NCBI GenBank assembly: GCA_965263215.1
Contig: OZ253663.1
Coordinates: 124,001-188,000 of the forward strand
Reading direction: 5' to 3'
DNA length: 64,000 nucleotides
From: UBA1672 sp965263215
GTDB taxonomy: Bacteria; Pseudomonadota; Alphaproteobacteria; Micavibrionales; Micavibrionaceae
Below, one piece after another: positions 17,405-27,183 of this stretch. Position 1 is the first letter of the stretch; every line of letters starts with the position of its first letter. A program made the position numbers and the translations under genes. The notes below the pieces were generated by a model. The model was not told the origin of the DNA. It searched no databases and saw only the letters and a list, made by a program, of their open reading frames with translations.

Positions 17405-17409
17405 ACAAT
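17405..17409. other. attR core (shared ATTGT, minus strand)
   Basis: Matches the left junction core at 208-212. comM coding sequence lies above this point and element sequence below it. Confidence 0.65.
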
Positions 17410-17505
17410 ATTGAAGGCAGGCAAACCATTGGATAACTGCACCTGCACATCAACGGGTTTGACCTCTATGCCCTGAAACGCAACGGTATTAACGCGTGCT
17501 ACCAC
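17405..17505 (-). pseudogene. comM: comM 5' part, fused in frame to the element nuclease
   Basis: The start is GTG at 17503-17505, with GGGAG 6-7 bases upstream. The codons give MVARVNTVAFQGIEVKPVDV, then QVQLSNGLPAFNIVG, the canonical ComM N-terminus. At this point the sequence leaves comM and reads on without a stop (YINFTLTI) into the nuclease signal peptide. The frame 17505-16939 is therefore an open 188-codon chimera. The rest of comM is at 1-212. ComM helicase function should be lost, since the AAA+ part is separated. Confidence 0.9.
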
Positions 17506-17651
17506 TCTTTAACTCCCTCAAACTTTAATCGATTACCCTTTATCGCACACACCTTCCGAAATAAAAATGCAAAAACTTAAACCACGTTAAGAGTTTGTAA
17601 AGATTCACCCATTAAGACGGTATGTAGACAGTCTCGATGGGAGAGAGAATC

Positions 17652-18212
17652 ATGGCACAAAGTACACAACAACTGGCATTGCTTAAGAACAATCTTCAAA
17701 TTCCTTTGATCGTGCGCGATTTATTGGTAACAGGCGATGCACCCACCGCGGAGGCCACATACGCCCTGCATGAAATGATGGGCAGTTACGAGCCGGATAA
17801 AGCCGTCCTTTGTGCCGCCTTTGTCATGAAAGAAATTGCGGCATATGAGAGCTTTGCCGCCTCAGATATGGCTTTCCTCCATTTAGAGTGTGACCGTCTG
17901 ATAGAGCGCTATTCCGCTCGTGATGATCTGGCACAAGATAACCCGGAAATATGGGAAGAAACGCAAGCCGACATGATGGGTGAAATTGCCGAAGACCTTG
18001 AGGGTTTTATTGATTTACTTTCACTCTGTAAGCTGTCTTTTGAAATCACTGCGCCGCACGTCGTACAAATTCTGGACATTGTAGAAGTACAGCTTCAGTG
18101 CCAATTAATGATTGTCGATACTGTGATTGAAAATCTGGAATCACAACCCGCCGCGCCTTCTATTACAGGTTATGACGCGGATAATGTTATTGCATTCCCA
18201 AGCTTAAACTAA
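17652..18212 (+). CDS. Conserved-looking hypothetical protein
   Basis: 186 residues, acidic and helical, with no signal or membrane segment and no recognised domain. The ATG at 17652 is chosen because GGGAGAGAG precedes it; an in-frame ATG at 17637 lies before this Shine-Dalgarno. It is divergent from comM and convergent with the HIT gene, overlapping it by 4 bp. Base composition matches the host rather than the element, so it marks the return to chromosomal sequence. Confidence 0.7.
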   Translation: MAQSTQQLALLKNNLQIPLIVRDLLVTGDAPTAEATYALHEMMGSYEPDKAVLCAAFVMKEIAAYESFAASDMAFLHLECDRLIERYSARDDLAQDNPEIWEETQADMMGEIAEDLEGFIDLLSLCKLSFEITAPHVVQILDIVEVQLQCQLMIVDTVIENLESQPAAPSITGYDADNVIAFPSLN

Positions 18213-18571
18213 CCCGCAACCATCGGGCCGATTTTCTTGCCGCCCAGAAGATGGAGATGGAAATGCGGCACTTCCTGACCGCCATTCGCGCCCGTATTCG
18301 CAATAGAGCGAAAACCACTACCCGTGATGCCGTTTTCCTCGGCTATTTTCGCGACAGCCGCGAAGAACGCCTTGATTTCCTCTGCCGGCGCGTTCGCACC
18401 AAAATCATCAATGGAAACGTATTTTCCCTTCGGAATGACCAGAATATGAACAGGTGCCTGCGGGGCGATATCATTAAACGCCAGCACATGATCATCCTCA
18501 TACACTTTATCGCACGGGATATCACCGCTTAGAATTTTCGCGAAAATGTTATTGTCATCATAGGTTGGCAT
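18209..18571 (-). CDS. hinT: HIT-family protein (HinT-like purine nucleoside phosphoramidase)
   Basis: About 120 residues. It carries the histidine-triad motif HFHLHLLGG near the C-terminus and the N-terminal NIFAKILSGDIPCDKVYEDD typical of HinT, which hydrolyses AMP-lysine and related phosphoramidates. The annotated start is the ATG at 18571, since AAGGAA lies just before it, within a longer open frame reaching 18598; the ATG at 18574 is nearly as good. Its promoter region is shared with the divergent panD gene. Confidence 0.9.
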   Translation of the reverse strand: MPTYDDNNIFAKILSGDIPCDKVYEDDHVLAFNDIAPQAPVHILVIPKGKYVSIDDFGANAPAEEIKAFFAAVAKIAEENGITGSGFRSIANTGANGGQEVPHFHLHLLGGKKIGPMVAG

Positions 18572-18652
18572 CATAAATTCCTTTAAATCCAAATTCATTT
18601 GTTATACAAGTCGAAGCAATTTTATACACTGATCAAGGCAGGACATAAAGCC

Positions 18653-19012
18653 ATGAATGTGACATTGCTGAAATGTAAATTACACCGCGCAACGGTAACG
18701 CAAGCCGATTTGAATTATGAAGGTTCGATCACGATTGATCAGGACTTAATGGACGCCGCCAACATTTTGGAGCATGAGCAAGTTGACGTACTGGACATCA
18801 CAAACGGCAATCGCCTGACGACCTATGCCATTTCTGGAGAACGTGGATCAGGTGTTATTGGCATTAACGGCGCAGCCGCCCATTTGGTTAAGCCGGATGA
18901 TCTGGTGATTATTTGTGCATACGCTCAGATGAACGAAGAAGACGCGAAAAACTTCGAACCTACTATTCTTCTTCTTGATGAGAAGAACAAAGTCAAAGGC
19001 ACCGCACTTTAA
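18653..19012 (+). CDS. panD: Aspartate 1-decarboxylase proenzyme
   Basis: 119 residues. PanD converts L-aspartate to beta-alanine for pantothenate and CoA. It is made as a proenzyme cleaved between G24 and S25 (YEGSITID) to form the pyruvoyl group; this site is intact, and KCKLHRATVTQADLNYEGS aligns with the E. coli enzyme start. The ATG at 18653 is chosen by that alignment, with AGGA upstream; the frame is open back to 18599. It ends 3 bp before the convergent carboxypeptidase gene. Confidence 0.95.
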   Translation: MNVTLLKCKLHRATVTQADLNYEGSITIDQDLMDAANILEHEQVDVLDITNGNRLTTYAISGERGSGVIGINGAAAHLVKPDDLVIICAYAQMNEEDAKNFEPTILLLDEKNKVKGTAL

Positions 19013-19015
19013 CGG

Positions 19016-20089
19016 CTAGCTAGGAATATGATTAGGGTCTAACGGCTGAGGGCCGAAAACGGGATCTGCCTCGTGTTGTGGTCTGTTTTGATACGCTTCT
19101 ACCGCCGCATCAAGTGCCGCCCTTTGTTCACTCGCGCGGTCTTTATACGCGCTCCCTATCGTCATGCTAACGATTTTCGCGCCATCAACCTCTTTCACGC
19201 AAATAAGGTGATGGTTAGACGCATTAATAAAGCCAGTTTTCATACCAATGACTCCATCACATGGCTCCGCACTGGAACGCTTGTTACCCGGCAACAGTAA
19301 ATTACTGCTATAGATTTTGGTTGGTCTCTGTGCATACATATCAACGTGCGGCACTGAAAATACGTCCATAAATTCAGGATATTCATCCAGAATGTGTGAT
19401 GTTAAAATCGCCATATCCTGCAGAGTGGACTGGTTATTCGGCTCATCCTCCATCGTACGAAAATAATTACGCGCTTCGCGGCGCGAATAGACAGGAAATC
19501 CGGTCGCGTTCACGCATTGCGTGTTATCCATACCAAGGCGCTCAACGAGCGGCATCATGCGTTCGGTGACGAATTGCTGTTCTTGCTCTACGCTTTTTTT
19601 ATCGGTTACGTAACTTGTGGGTGGACCGCCTCTACCCAGATGCTCTGCCAGGGCAATCGTTGCATCATTCAAGGAAATTGAGCCTGCCATTTCACAAGCT
19701 TCACGCACCGTTAATTCCTTATGCCATGATGTATGCTCGCTCATGGTCATAGCGCGGTTGGACACTTTGATTTTATCGTCCCAATCAAGTTTACCCGCCT
19801 TTATATCCTCAAATACGCATGCGAGTGTCACAAGCTTAATTAACGATGCCGTGTAAAACGGTTGATCTGCATTTTCAGCCAGATCAGGTGAAAGCGGCTC
19901 ATTCTCACCATGCACAAAAGATAATTTACCTTTGAGCTTACGCTCTGGCCTTTCACGTTGTTCATTGTAGGGCATTGCGAGTGCGTTAGTTCCGCCTGCT
20001 AAAACACCAAGACCAAGCATAAAGGCCTGACGCGCAAAGACACGACGCGTTATGCCTTCACTGTGCTCATCTGTGTTTTCTTCATCCAT
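19016..20089 (-). CDS. D-alanyl-D-alanine carboxypeptidase (S11 family) with Tat-like signal
   Basis: 357 residues. Active-site motifs of penicillin-binding S11 peptidases are present: S82-L-I-K85, S139-L-N141 and K284-T-G. The enzyme trims the terminal D-Ala from peptidoglycan stem peptides in the periplasm. The N-terminus has TRRVFARQAFMLGLG with paired Arg15-Arg16, a probable twin-arginine signal, unlike the Sec signals usual for this family. The C-terminal beta domain and amphipathic anchor of DacA/DacC are not evident; a Pro-rich tail ends the protein. Confidence 0.88.
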   Translation of the reverse strand: MDEENTDEHSEGITRRVFARQAFMLGLGVLAGGTNALAMPYNEQRERPERKLKGKLSFVHGENEPLSPDLAENADQPFYTASLIKLVTLACVFEDIKAGKLDWDDKIKVSNRAMTMSEHTSWHKELTVREACEMAGSISLNDATIALAEHLGRGGPPTSYVTDKKSVEQEQQFVTERMMPLVERLGMDNTQCVNATGFPVYSRREARNYFRTMEDEPNNQSTLQDMAILTSHILDEYPEFMDVFSVPHVDMYAQRPTKIYSSNLLLPGNKRSSAEPCDGVIGMKTGFINASNHHLICVKEVDGAKIVSMTIGSAYKDRASEQRAALDAAVEAYQNRPQHEADPVFGPQPLDPNHIPS

Positions 20090-20227
20090 GGCGGATCAAC
20101 CCCTGCGCTCCGATTTATTACGTTCTTATCGTTATAACAAATAGACATAATACATTTCAAACATTTAAAGAAGTGCGGCGCGTGTAACATTTACTTGTAA
20201 TATCACGAATGAAGCTCTGACAAACTG

Positions 20228-20256
20228 TTGACGAATCGCAAATGATCTTCATAGTA
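20228..20256 (+). promoter_or_regulatory. Possible sigma-70-type promoter of trxA
   Basis: TTGACG at 20228-20233 and ATAGTA at 20251-20256 are separated by 17 bases, about 40 bp before the trxA start. The -35 is close to consensus and the -10 is weak, so this is tentative. Confidence 0.35.
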
Positions 20257-20294
20257 AAGATGAATTGTGTTGAATAAAGAAAGGAAGGCTATTC

Positions 20295-20615
20295 ATGTCT
20301 ATTCTAGCCGTAGATGATAATAATTTTGAAAATGAAGTCATTAACTCGGACAGCCCTGTGTTGGTTGATTTCTGGGCAGAATGGTGCGGTCCTTGTAAAA
20401 CTCTTCTCCCCGTCGTTGAAGAGTTAGCGGGCGAGCTTGGTGACAAAGTTAAAGTCGTGAAAATCAATATCGAAGATGCTCCCGACACGCCAACCAAATA
20501 CGGTTTACGCGGTGTGCCGACCTTGATGATTTTCAAAGATGGCAAAGTCGTTGATACACGTGTTGGCGGGATGCCAAAGGCGCAGCTTTCTGACTGGGTG
20601 AATGAAAACGTGTAA
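20295..20615 (+). CDS. trxA: Thioredoxin 1
   Basis: 106 residues with the redox-active W-C31-G-P-C34 in FWAEWCGPCK, and the conserved cis-Pro loop RGVPTLMIFK. It reduces disulfides in cytoplasmic proteins such as ribonucleotide reductase. AAGGAAGG precedes the ATG. In many alphaproteobacteria trxA follows addA on the same strand; here it is next to addA but convergent, with a shared terminator between them. Confidence 0.97.
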   Translation: MSILAVDDNNFENEVINSDSPVLVDFWAEWCGPCKTLLPVVEELAGELGDKVKVVKINIEDAPDTPTKYGLRGVPTLMIFKDGKVVDTRVGGMPKAQLSDWVNENV

Positions 20616-20639
20616 AACCAAAATATAGAATTTCCTAGG

Positions 20640-20667
20640 AAGCCGTGCAGATTTGTGCGGCTTTTTT
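20640..20667 (+). terminator. Terminator between trxA and addA
   Basis: AAGCCG at 20640-20645 pairs with CGGCTT at 20658-20663, followed by a T-run. It overlaps the last codon of the convergent addA. Confidence 0.7.
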
Positions 20668-23600
20668 ATATTGTCACGCGCATCAAACGCGGGCCATCCG
20701 TCCAAAGGATAGCACAATGAATTTTATGCTCCGTATAGATCGCCGCAATCGCATCATGATACGCGGTGAGCTGATCACGATAGATAGCCGGAATATCCTT
20801 TTCATCATGCGGCGGCGGACGGTTGGTTTTATAATCTAAAATCCATATATTGTCTTTATCAATCACAAGCCTGTCGATCTGCCCGCTGATAATCCGGTTA
20901 TCCGGCATCAGGCCAGTGATGGGCACCTCTGCCATTGACCCTGCCTTGAAGAAGTTGCCGTATTCATCCAAAATCTTCATAACTTCGGAAACAATACTGT
21001 CTTGCGCTTCTCCTGATATATCTGCAGCATTTTTTTGCACATACCTTGCCGCAGCATTTTTTCTATTCTCCGGCGCTACATCCGGTAAAAACTCCAGTAA
21101 TTTATGTGTGACGTTTCCACGTAAAAATCGATTACCGTCAACCGCCTTGAGCGGCGCGAGTGCGATGTCATCATCCTCCAACGGGCGCGACGGCACAAGC
21201 GGCTTGGGCGGGAACGGCTCTTCTTTTGCTTTCTCAAAAACCCAATCTGGCATCTCTCTACCTTGATTTTGACGACCCGTTTTAATATCTTCCTTATCAG
21301 GTTTTTCCGTTTGTCTGTTTTCAAGGCGAAGTACGCCACCCTCAAGTTCCTGCACATCAGGGTTCATTTCCATGGCTTGCCTAATCATATAATACCATGA
21401 CTGTTCTTTTGGCTTAGTTTTTGTGTGGCCACCAATATACAAACGATCTGCCGCACGTGTCATCGCAACGTAAAGAAGACGATAATATTCTTCATCATCA
21501 TAATCCTGACAGGCTTGGCGTATATTTATATATTGCTCAGGATCATCGTTTTCACGTGCAGCATAAATCGGTGTAGTCAGCCCCGTTTTATCCGGCCATA
21601 AAAAACGCCCGGTCTTTTTTGCTGCACCGTCTTTTAAGGTGTCGGGCAATATAACAATGGGAGATTGTAATCCCTTAGAGCCATGGATCGTCATTATACG
21701 CACCTGATTGGTCGTATCCTCCATCTCGCGCTTGATTTCGGCGTTGGTTTGCTCTTGGTAATCCAGAAAAAGTTGAACATGATCAATATGGTCATACCCG
21801 AAAGACAACGCGCTGTTCAGCAACTCATCAACCGGATCAACGGCATCCTGCCCCAAACGAGCACAAATTGCACGCATGCCTGAAATATCATCCGTTGGAC
21901 AACGCTGCGTTAATATATATGAGAGAAATTCATACGCGCCCATAACCTTAACGCGCCCGATCATGCGCGAAAGATAATCATGTACTGCCGCTAATTTATC
22001 TTCAGAAACGATTTCAATTTCTTTTTCAATTCTTGTTAATTTCTTATAATCAAAATTACAAATCTCCTGCCATAACGTGCCCTTTCGATTATAAGACAAC
22101 GAAAACAATTCATCATCATCCCACCCTACAAAGGGCGATTTGAGTACCTCAGCGAGCGTTAAATCATCATCAGGCAGAAGACAAAAACGAGCCAATGACA
22201 TTAAATCTTGAACCGCCAACTGATCCGTAAGCATCATGCGGTCTGCACCACTAACAGGGATATTTTGCGCCTTCAAAGCACGAACAAGCTGCTCAACAAA
22301 ACTAGAACGTGAACGCACAAGTATCATAAAGTCACCCGGCTCTATTGCTCGGTTGCAGCTAGGCAAAAACTCTTTTCGATCCAGTTTGTTTCGAATATTA
22401 TCGGCAATATAATTGGCAAGCTCACTTGAACCGTTAGAATGACTTTGAACGCTCACGGGGGGATCCCAAAAATCGCGCTGATCCGATTTCGGTGTTTCAA
22501 AAACAGGCCAGAGTTCCACCAAGCCTGCTTGCCCCTGTCGGAACGCTTTGTGATGAATTTCGTCTTCACCAACCGCCTTCGATAGAGCCGGACTTTGAAA
22601 GACGGAATCAACAATTTGTAAAACGCTTTTGGTCGAACGGAACGATACATCAAGCGCTACGTTTTCATTGACTAAGCCCGCATGCGTTATTTTTTCATCC
22701 ATGACCTTTTGCATACGTTTAAATTCATCTGGTGCGGCACGTTGAAATCCATAAATAGATTGTTTGATATCACCAACCGTAAAAGACGTACGTAACACAT
22801 CATCGCGCGCACTTAGCCCTGCAAAAAATTCATCTGATAGAGCTTCAATAATACGCCACTGCTCCGGATTAGTGTCCTGTGCTTCGTCGACCAATACGTG
22901 GTCTATGCCCTGATCAAGTTTATATAAAACCCACGGCATCACATTGACTTGCTCTTTTTCATCAAGCGATAAAAAATGTTGTGTTCTGCCTGTTAAAAGC
23001 TCCATTGTACGGGCAATCAAATCATCAAAATCTAACCCGCCTCTTTGCTCTTTTAATTTACTATATTTCTCAAGAACACTATGCCCGATAATCAACAGAT
23101 CACGTGTCATCGCCGCAGACTTCGAAGCTTTTATAGTATTCTCCGCATCTAATATGCGCTCTGCTTCCTTGTATAGGATTTCAATCGCTTGAGGATATTT
23201 TTTTTCAACGCTTTTAGGTGGAAAGGATTGCTGATGTATCGACCCTTTTTGCGTTAAAAAGGCAGTTTTGTACACTTCGTATAATTTTACGCGCTCTTCT
23301 TGTGATGCAGCTAGCCAGTCTAACATAACCGGCGCACGCTCCTGCGCTTTCTTGCCTTTATCTTCTGACAAAAGCTCTGCAACGTGCTTAAGCCCTACGG
23401 AATCAAATTTATCAGCGATGCAAAATGCATTAACAACATCATGATTGCTTAAGTTTTGTGCAACATTGTAAAAATCACAAAGCGCAGCATAAACATTATC
23501 AAAGCTTCCATATTGTTGTAACAGCCCCACCATTTGTTGCCGTTCACCGCATATTTGTTTGACCAATGTTGAAAATGTTTTTTCATCCAGTTCAGTGATC

Positions 23601-24211
23601 ACAGCATTGACAGCATTTGCGATCGGTGCCCCCGCCTGCTCAGGATTTTGAGAATACTCAATCACTTGGCTCTGAGCACTGCGCATCAACTCCGCACTTT
23701 CAGCTTCTTCTATCGTAGAGAAGTTTGGCGGCAAACCCGCCTCAACCGGAAAACGTCCCAACAAAGAATTACAAAAAGAATGGATATTCATAATTTGAAT
23801 ACCACCAGGGCAATCAATAACATCTGCAAATAATCGTTTTGCTGCATTGATGTGCCTATCTTCAGGGTCGTAACCCAATAACTGCCTCAGTGTATAGCGC
23901 AATGATTTTTTGTCTTCACTGTGATCAATATCCATCACAGCCCATGAACCAAGCATTGTATTCAAACGGACAGCCATTTCATTGGCCGCAGCCTTAGTAA
24001 AGGTAAGGCAAACAATACGGTTTGGCGGTGTGCCGGGCCTATTATCTTCACGCGGTAATAGCAAGCGCAGCACACGATCAGTTAGAACTTTGGTTTTACC
24101 CGTTCCTGCAGATGCCCCCACCCATACTGAATGATCAGGATGGGACGCCGCATGCTGCGCAGTATTAGGGTCCATAGATTCAACAGTCGAGAGGCTTTCG
24201 GCTATACTCAT
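20666..24211 (-). CDS. addA: Double-strand break repair helicase-nuclease subunit AddA
   Basis: 1181 residues. With AddB it unwinds and resects DNA ends for RecA-dependent repair, the alphaproteobacterial counterpart of RecBCD. The UvrD-type Walker A is GASAGTGKT at 32-40, the Walker B DEAQDTNPEQW lies near 430, and a further helicase motif is IMTIHGSKGLQSP. The C-terminal nuclease motif is GQIDRLVID...ILDYKTN. The start overlaps the addB stop by 4 bp (ATGA), indicating coupled translation. Confidence 0.96.
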   Translation of the reverse strand: MSIAESLSTVESMDPNTAQHAASHPDHSVWVGASAGTGKTKVLTDRVLRLLLPREDNRPGTPPNRIVCLTFTKAAANEMAVRLNTMLGSWAVMDIDHSEDKKSLRYTLRQLLGYDPEDRHINAAKRLFADVIDCPGGIQIMNIHSFCNSLLGRFPVEAGLPPNFSTIEEAESAELMRSAQSQVIEYSQNPEQAGAPIANAVNAVITELDEKTFSTLVKQICGERQQMVGLLQQYGSFDNVYAALCDFYNVAQNLSNHDVVNAFCIADKFDSVGLKHVAELLSEDKGKKAQERAPVMLDWLAASQEERVKLYEVYKTAFLTQKGSIHQQSFPPKSVEKKYPQAIEILYKEAERILDAENTIKASKSAAMTRDLLIIGHSVLEKYSKLKEQRGGLDFDDLIARTMELLTGRTQHFLSLDEKEQVNVMPWVLYKLDQGIDHVLVDEAQDTNPEQWRIIEALSDEFFAGLSARDDVLRTSFTVGDIKQSIYGFQRAAPDEFKRMQKVMDEKITHAGLVNENVALDVSFRSTKSVLQIVDSVFQSPALSKAVGEDEIHHKAFRQGQAGLVELWPVFETPKSDQRDFWDPPVSVQSHSNGSSELANYIADNIRNKLDRKEFLPSCNRAIEPGDFMILVRSRSSFVEQLVRALKAQNIPVSGADRMMLTDQLAVQDLMSLARFCLLPDDDLTLAEVLKSPFVGWDDDELFSLSYNRKGTLWQEICNFDYKKLTRIEKEIEIVSEDKLAAVHDYLSRMIGRVKVMGAYEFLSYILTQRCPTDDISGMRAICARLGQDAVDPVDELLNSALSFGYDHIDHVQLFLDYQEQTNAEIKREMEDTTNQVRIMTIHGSKGLQSPIVILPDTLKDGAAKKTGRFLWPDKTGLTTPIYAARENDDPEQYINIRQACQDYDDEEYYRLLYVAMTRAADRLYIGGHTKTKPKEQSWYYMIRQAMEMNPDVQELEGGVLRLENRQTEKPDKEDIKTGRQNQGREMPDWVFEKAKEEPFPPKPLVPSRPLEDDDIALAPLKAVDGNRFLRGNVTHKLLEFLPDVAPENRKNAAARYVQKNAADISGEAQDSIVSEVMKILDEYGNFFKAGSMAEVPITGLMPDNRIISGQIDRLVIDKDNIWILDYKTNRPPPHDEKDIPAIYRDQLTAYHDAIAAIYTEHKIHCAILWTDGPRLMRVTI

Positions 24212-27183
24212 ACTTCACCTCCATCCGCACTATCGCTTTCTAAAACACTCCACTCTTTAAGACGTGACACATGCTCGTAATCATTGAAGCGCGGAGCATT
24301 TTTACTGTCTGGGATACAATAAAATGGCGTTTCAGGTTTGCGGAAGGTTTCAACCAGATGCGCTAAACCTTCGCGCACAATTTTCACTGTCTCGCTAAGG
24401 TCACCGTCAATATAAGTAACTTCGCCTGCTTTTCTGCCTCCGCTGATTTTCCAATACCCCAGATAGTTTGCTTTACCCGCGGGAATCGTTTTTTGTTCTT
24501 CGTTTTCAGCCTTAAACGCACCGTCAGAAATCATAATCGCCTCTAGCGGAAGTTGCGCAAGCTTGCCTTCTTTTAATGCTGTCTTACTAAATTGCCCGCC
24601 TGATTTATAATCAATCAGAGCATATCCATTTCCGATACGATCAATACGATCTGCCCGGCCATGTAGGTTAAAAGTTTGACCAGCAATATCAATATTGACG
24701 CTTCCTGTTGCCTCACTGAGTACAAATTTGGCGTTTTGACGCCACTCTTGCTCATTTTCTACAAACCACTGCGCAATTTGGATAAGACGTGGCCACCAAT
24801 AATGCACAAGCTCTTGGTCTTCCACTTTTTCAGTCACCACCTCTTTTGCCGTCAGAAGGAATTGATCAACCGCGTCTGGCGGAAGTTGTTCAGAATATTT
24901 CGCTATAAATATATCCAAGATATCATGCAACACTGCACCTTTTAATGCCGCATCATTATCTTGCTTTAAGGGTCGTATCTTTCGCAACTTCAAAACGTAA
25001 TACATGTAAATCGCGTAAGGATCCTTAAGCCACGTATCAACTTTTGTCACTGAAACTCCGCTCGGCCTTGCCTGAACGGGTGGACGCGGTTCCGGGCGCT
25101 CATAAGGTTTCGCGTCAGCATGATCAAGCGCCTTCGCCCACTGCATATAAGACTTTACGGATAAATCATTCAAAGATTTATCCGCCGATTTCATTAATGT
25201 GTCCAGACGATCCAGCCAACGCGAAGGAATTGTCGGTGCCCCATCAACCTTAACCGAGCGCGTCATAATTACGTGCGGCGCACAAAAACCTTGCATAAAA
25301 TCATGCGCAGCAAAACCAACAGCTTGTTCGATAGCAGGCAACCCAAAGCGCGAGCGCATCGGACGTGACATCCATGGATCATGCTTGCTTTCCGGCGGCC
25401 ACACACCTTCATTCAACCCGCCAAGGATCACAGTGTCAGCATGGGTAAGGCGTGCCTCAAACCGCCCGAGTATAAGAAGACGAGGGTGTAGGCCATAAGG
25501 CACACGCACCTGCACATCGCGCATTAAAGTAGCAGTCACTTTGATATACTCATCATAAGAAACATCAGACATCAAATGTGCATGTTCCAGAAAATGCGTA
25601 AAAAATTGTGCCGCTGCTTTTCCTGTATCTCCTGCCCATAATCTTTGCTCACCACTTGCTTCTGTTGTCTTCGCTAAATTTTCCAATGTGGTGATATGCG
25701 CCTTTAGCAGATCAGGAACTGGTACGACGCCTTCTTTTTTTACCAACAAGAATACATCAGATGCTGCAGCATAAAAGTCATCAATAAAGTTGAGTAATTC
25801 GAATAATGCGTCATCATTTTCAATTTTTTTGCGCAGCATTTCATGAGAATAAATGATATCTTCACTGCGTAAAATTTCGTGTTCTAACTGTTTTACTAGC
25901 GCATTATATTTTGAATGTTCATACCCAAATAGACATAGACCGCTTTTAAACAAAGATAAGAATGATACAGGATCAAAACTCCCCTTAAACGCCTCTAATG
26001 CCAGAAGTATAAATTTCCCTAGCTTAGTATCCGTAAGGTTTTCACCCGCGGAATCATCTATTTCTATACCCCACCTCTGACAAATGCCTTTTACCCGCCG
26101 CGCTAGATTTCGATCTGGCGTAACCAACGCGATAATATCTTCTTTCTGCTCAAGCGCCTGACGCATCACAAGCGCAATGACACTTGCCTCCTCTTGTTGC
26201 GCAGCGCAGCTATAATATTCAAGGCCGTTTAACATACCCGCTAAATCTTCTTGATTTGCAAAATCTTTCCACTGATATGTTGATTCAGCGGGCAACATTA
26301 AAGCTGACCCCAACTTATATCTTGATGATTGTGGCACTTCCTCAACTAAGTTTTTCACTTCCGAGCGCTCAACACCAATATTTTCAATCAAAGATTTCAA
26401 ACTGTTTTGCGGGTGAACTTCCGTAATTGCCCCCCAAGCATCATCATCCATATGACAGTCCAAGCCAGGTAATATAACCTTCCCCATAGGTAATGTAGAC
26501 ACAACATTCAAAACCCCAGCAGCAGCAGGAATAGAGCCTGTAGACCCCGCAGCAATGACGGGGTAATCTGGCGGTGTTTTTTCCCAATGCTGTGCTAAGG
26601 CGCGCAACAAAATGTTACGTCGATCTGATGCCTCTATCACATTATTTGCTTTTAGAATTTCCGGCCATGTTTCGCTGATAATCTTTAAAAATTCTAATGT
26701 GATCTGCCAATGGGCGGCGAATTCTTCGGGTACGATTTTGTGCAAATCGGCAAAATCCAATCCTTCAACAATAACCTCATTCATGAATTGACACAATGCA
26801 CGCGCAAGCTTTAATGCGCTATCAAAGCCTTGCTGAAATTCAGGAACACGGCAAATTAATTTCGCCAATAGCAATTGACGTTTTAATGGCGTAATGGCAG
26901 GCGGGATATCTAAAAAGTCTTGCGCGGAACCAAACATCAACAGCGATAACTCGTCCTCATCCACCTCCCCCAATGGCATCATTTGTGGCAGGAGCATCGG
27001 CTTGCCTTCATTTAGGGAAAGGAATGTATCACGTAAAATACGGCATGTGCGGCGTGTGGGAAGCAGGATTCTATAACGCGTCAAGGATTCAGCTGAACCT
27101 TTGGTTTCATCAAGCAGATAAGCAGCCAAAGTTTTTGAAAACGGCAATCCTGATTGAATATTGTAAACGCTGCGCTCCGTCAT
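24208..27183 (-). CDS. addB: Double-strand break repair protein AddB
   Basis: 991 residues, partner of AddA. The N-terminus (NIQSGLPFSKTLAAYLLD) and the C-terminal RecB-like nuclease (GRADRIDRIGNGYALIDYKS) are typical of the alphaproteobacterial AddB type; the D-x-K residues of the nuclease are present. It is encoded directly after the nucleotidyltransferase gene (start 1 bp before that stop) and overlaps addA, so murU-addB-addA is one operon. Confidence 0.95.
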   Translation of the reverse strand: MTERSVYNIQSGLPFSKTLAAYLLDETKGSAESLTRYRILLPTRRTCRILRDTFLSLNEGKPMLLPQMMPLGEVDEDELSLLMFGSAQDFLDIPPAITPLKRQLLLAKLICRVPEFQQGFDSALKLARALCQFMNEVIVEGLDFADLHKIVPEEFAAHWQITLEFLKIISETWPEILKANNVIEASDRRNILLRALAQHWEKTPPDYPVIAAGSTGSIPAAAGVLNVVSTLPMGKVILPGLDCHMDDDAWGAITEVHPQNSLKSLIENIGVERSEVKNLVEEVPQSSRYKLGSALMLPAESTYQWKDFANQEDLAGMLNGLEYYSCAAQQEEASVIALVMRQALEQKEDIIALVTPDRNLARRVKGICQRWGIEIDDSAGENLTDTKLGKFILLALEAFKGSFDPVSFLSLFKSGLCLFGYEHSKYNALVKQLEHEILRSEDIIYSHEMLRKKIENDDALFELLNFIDDFYAAASDVFLLVKKEGVVPVPDLLKAHITTLENLAKTTEASGEQRLWAGDTGKAAAQFFTHFLEHAHLMSDVSYDEYIKVTATLMRDVQVRVPYGLHPRLLILGRFEARLTHADTVILGGLNEGVWPPESKHDPWMSRPMRSRFGLPAIEQAVGFAAHDFMQGFCAPHVIMTRSVKVDGAPTIPSRWLDRLDTLMKSADKSLNDLSVKSYMQWAKALDHADAKPYERPEPRPPVQARPSGVSVTKVDTWLKDPYAIYMYYVLKLRKIRPLKQDNDAALKGAVLHDILDIFIAKYSEQLPPDAVDQFLLTAKEVVTEKVEDQELVHYWWPRLIQIAQWFVENEQEWRQNAKFVLSEATGSVNIDIAGQTFNLHGRADRIDRIGNGYALIDYKSGGQFSKTALKEGKLAQLPLEAIMISDGAFKAENEEQKTIPAGKANYLGYWKISGGRKAGEVTYIDGDLSETVKIVREGLAHLVETFRKPETPFYCIPDSKNAPRFNDYEHVSRLKEWSVLESDSADGGEV

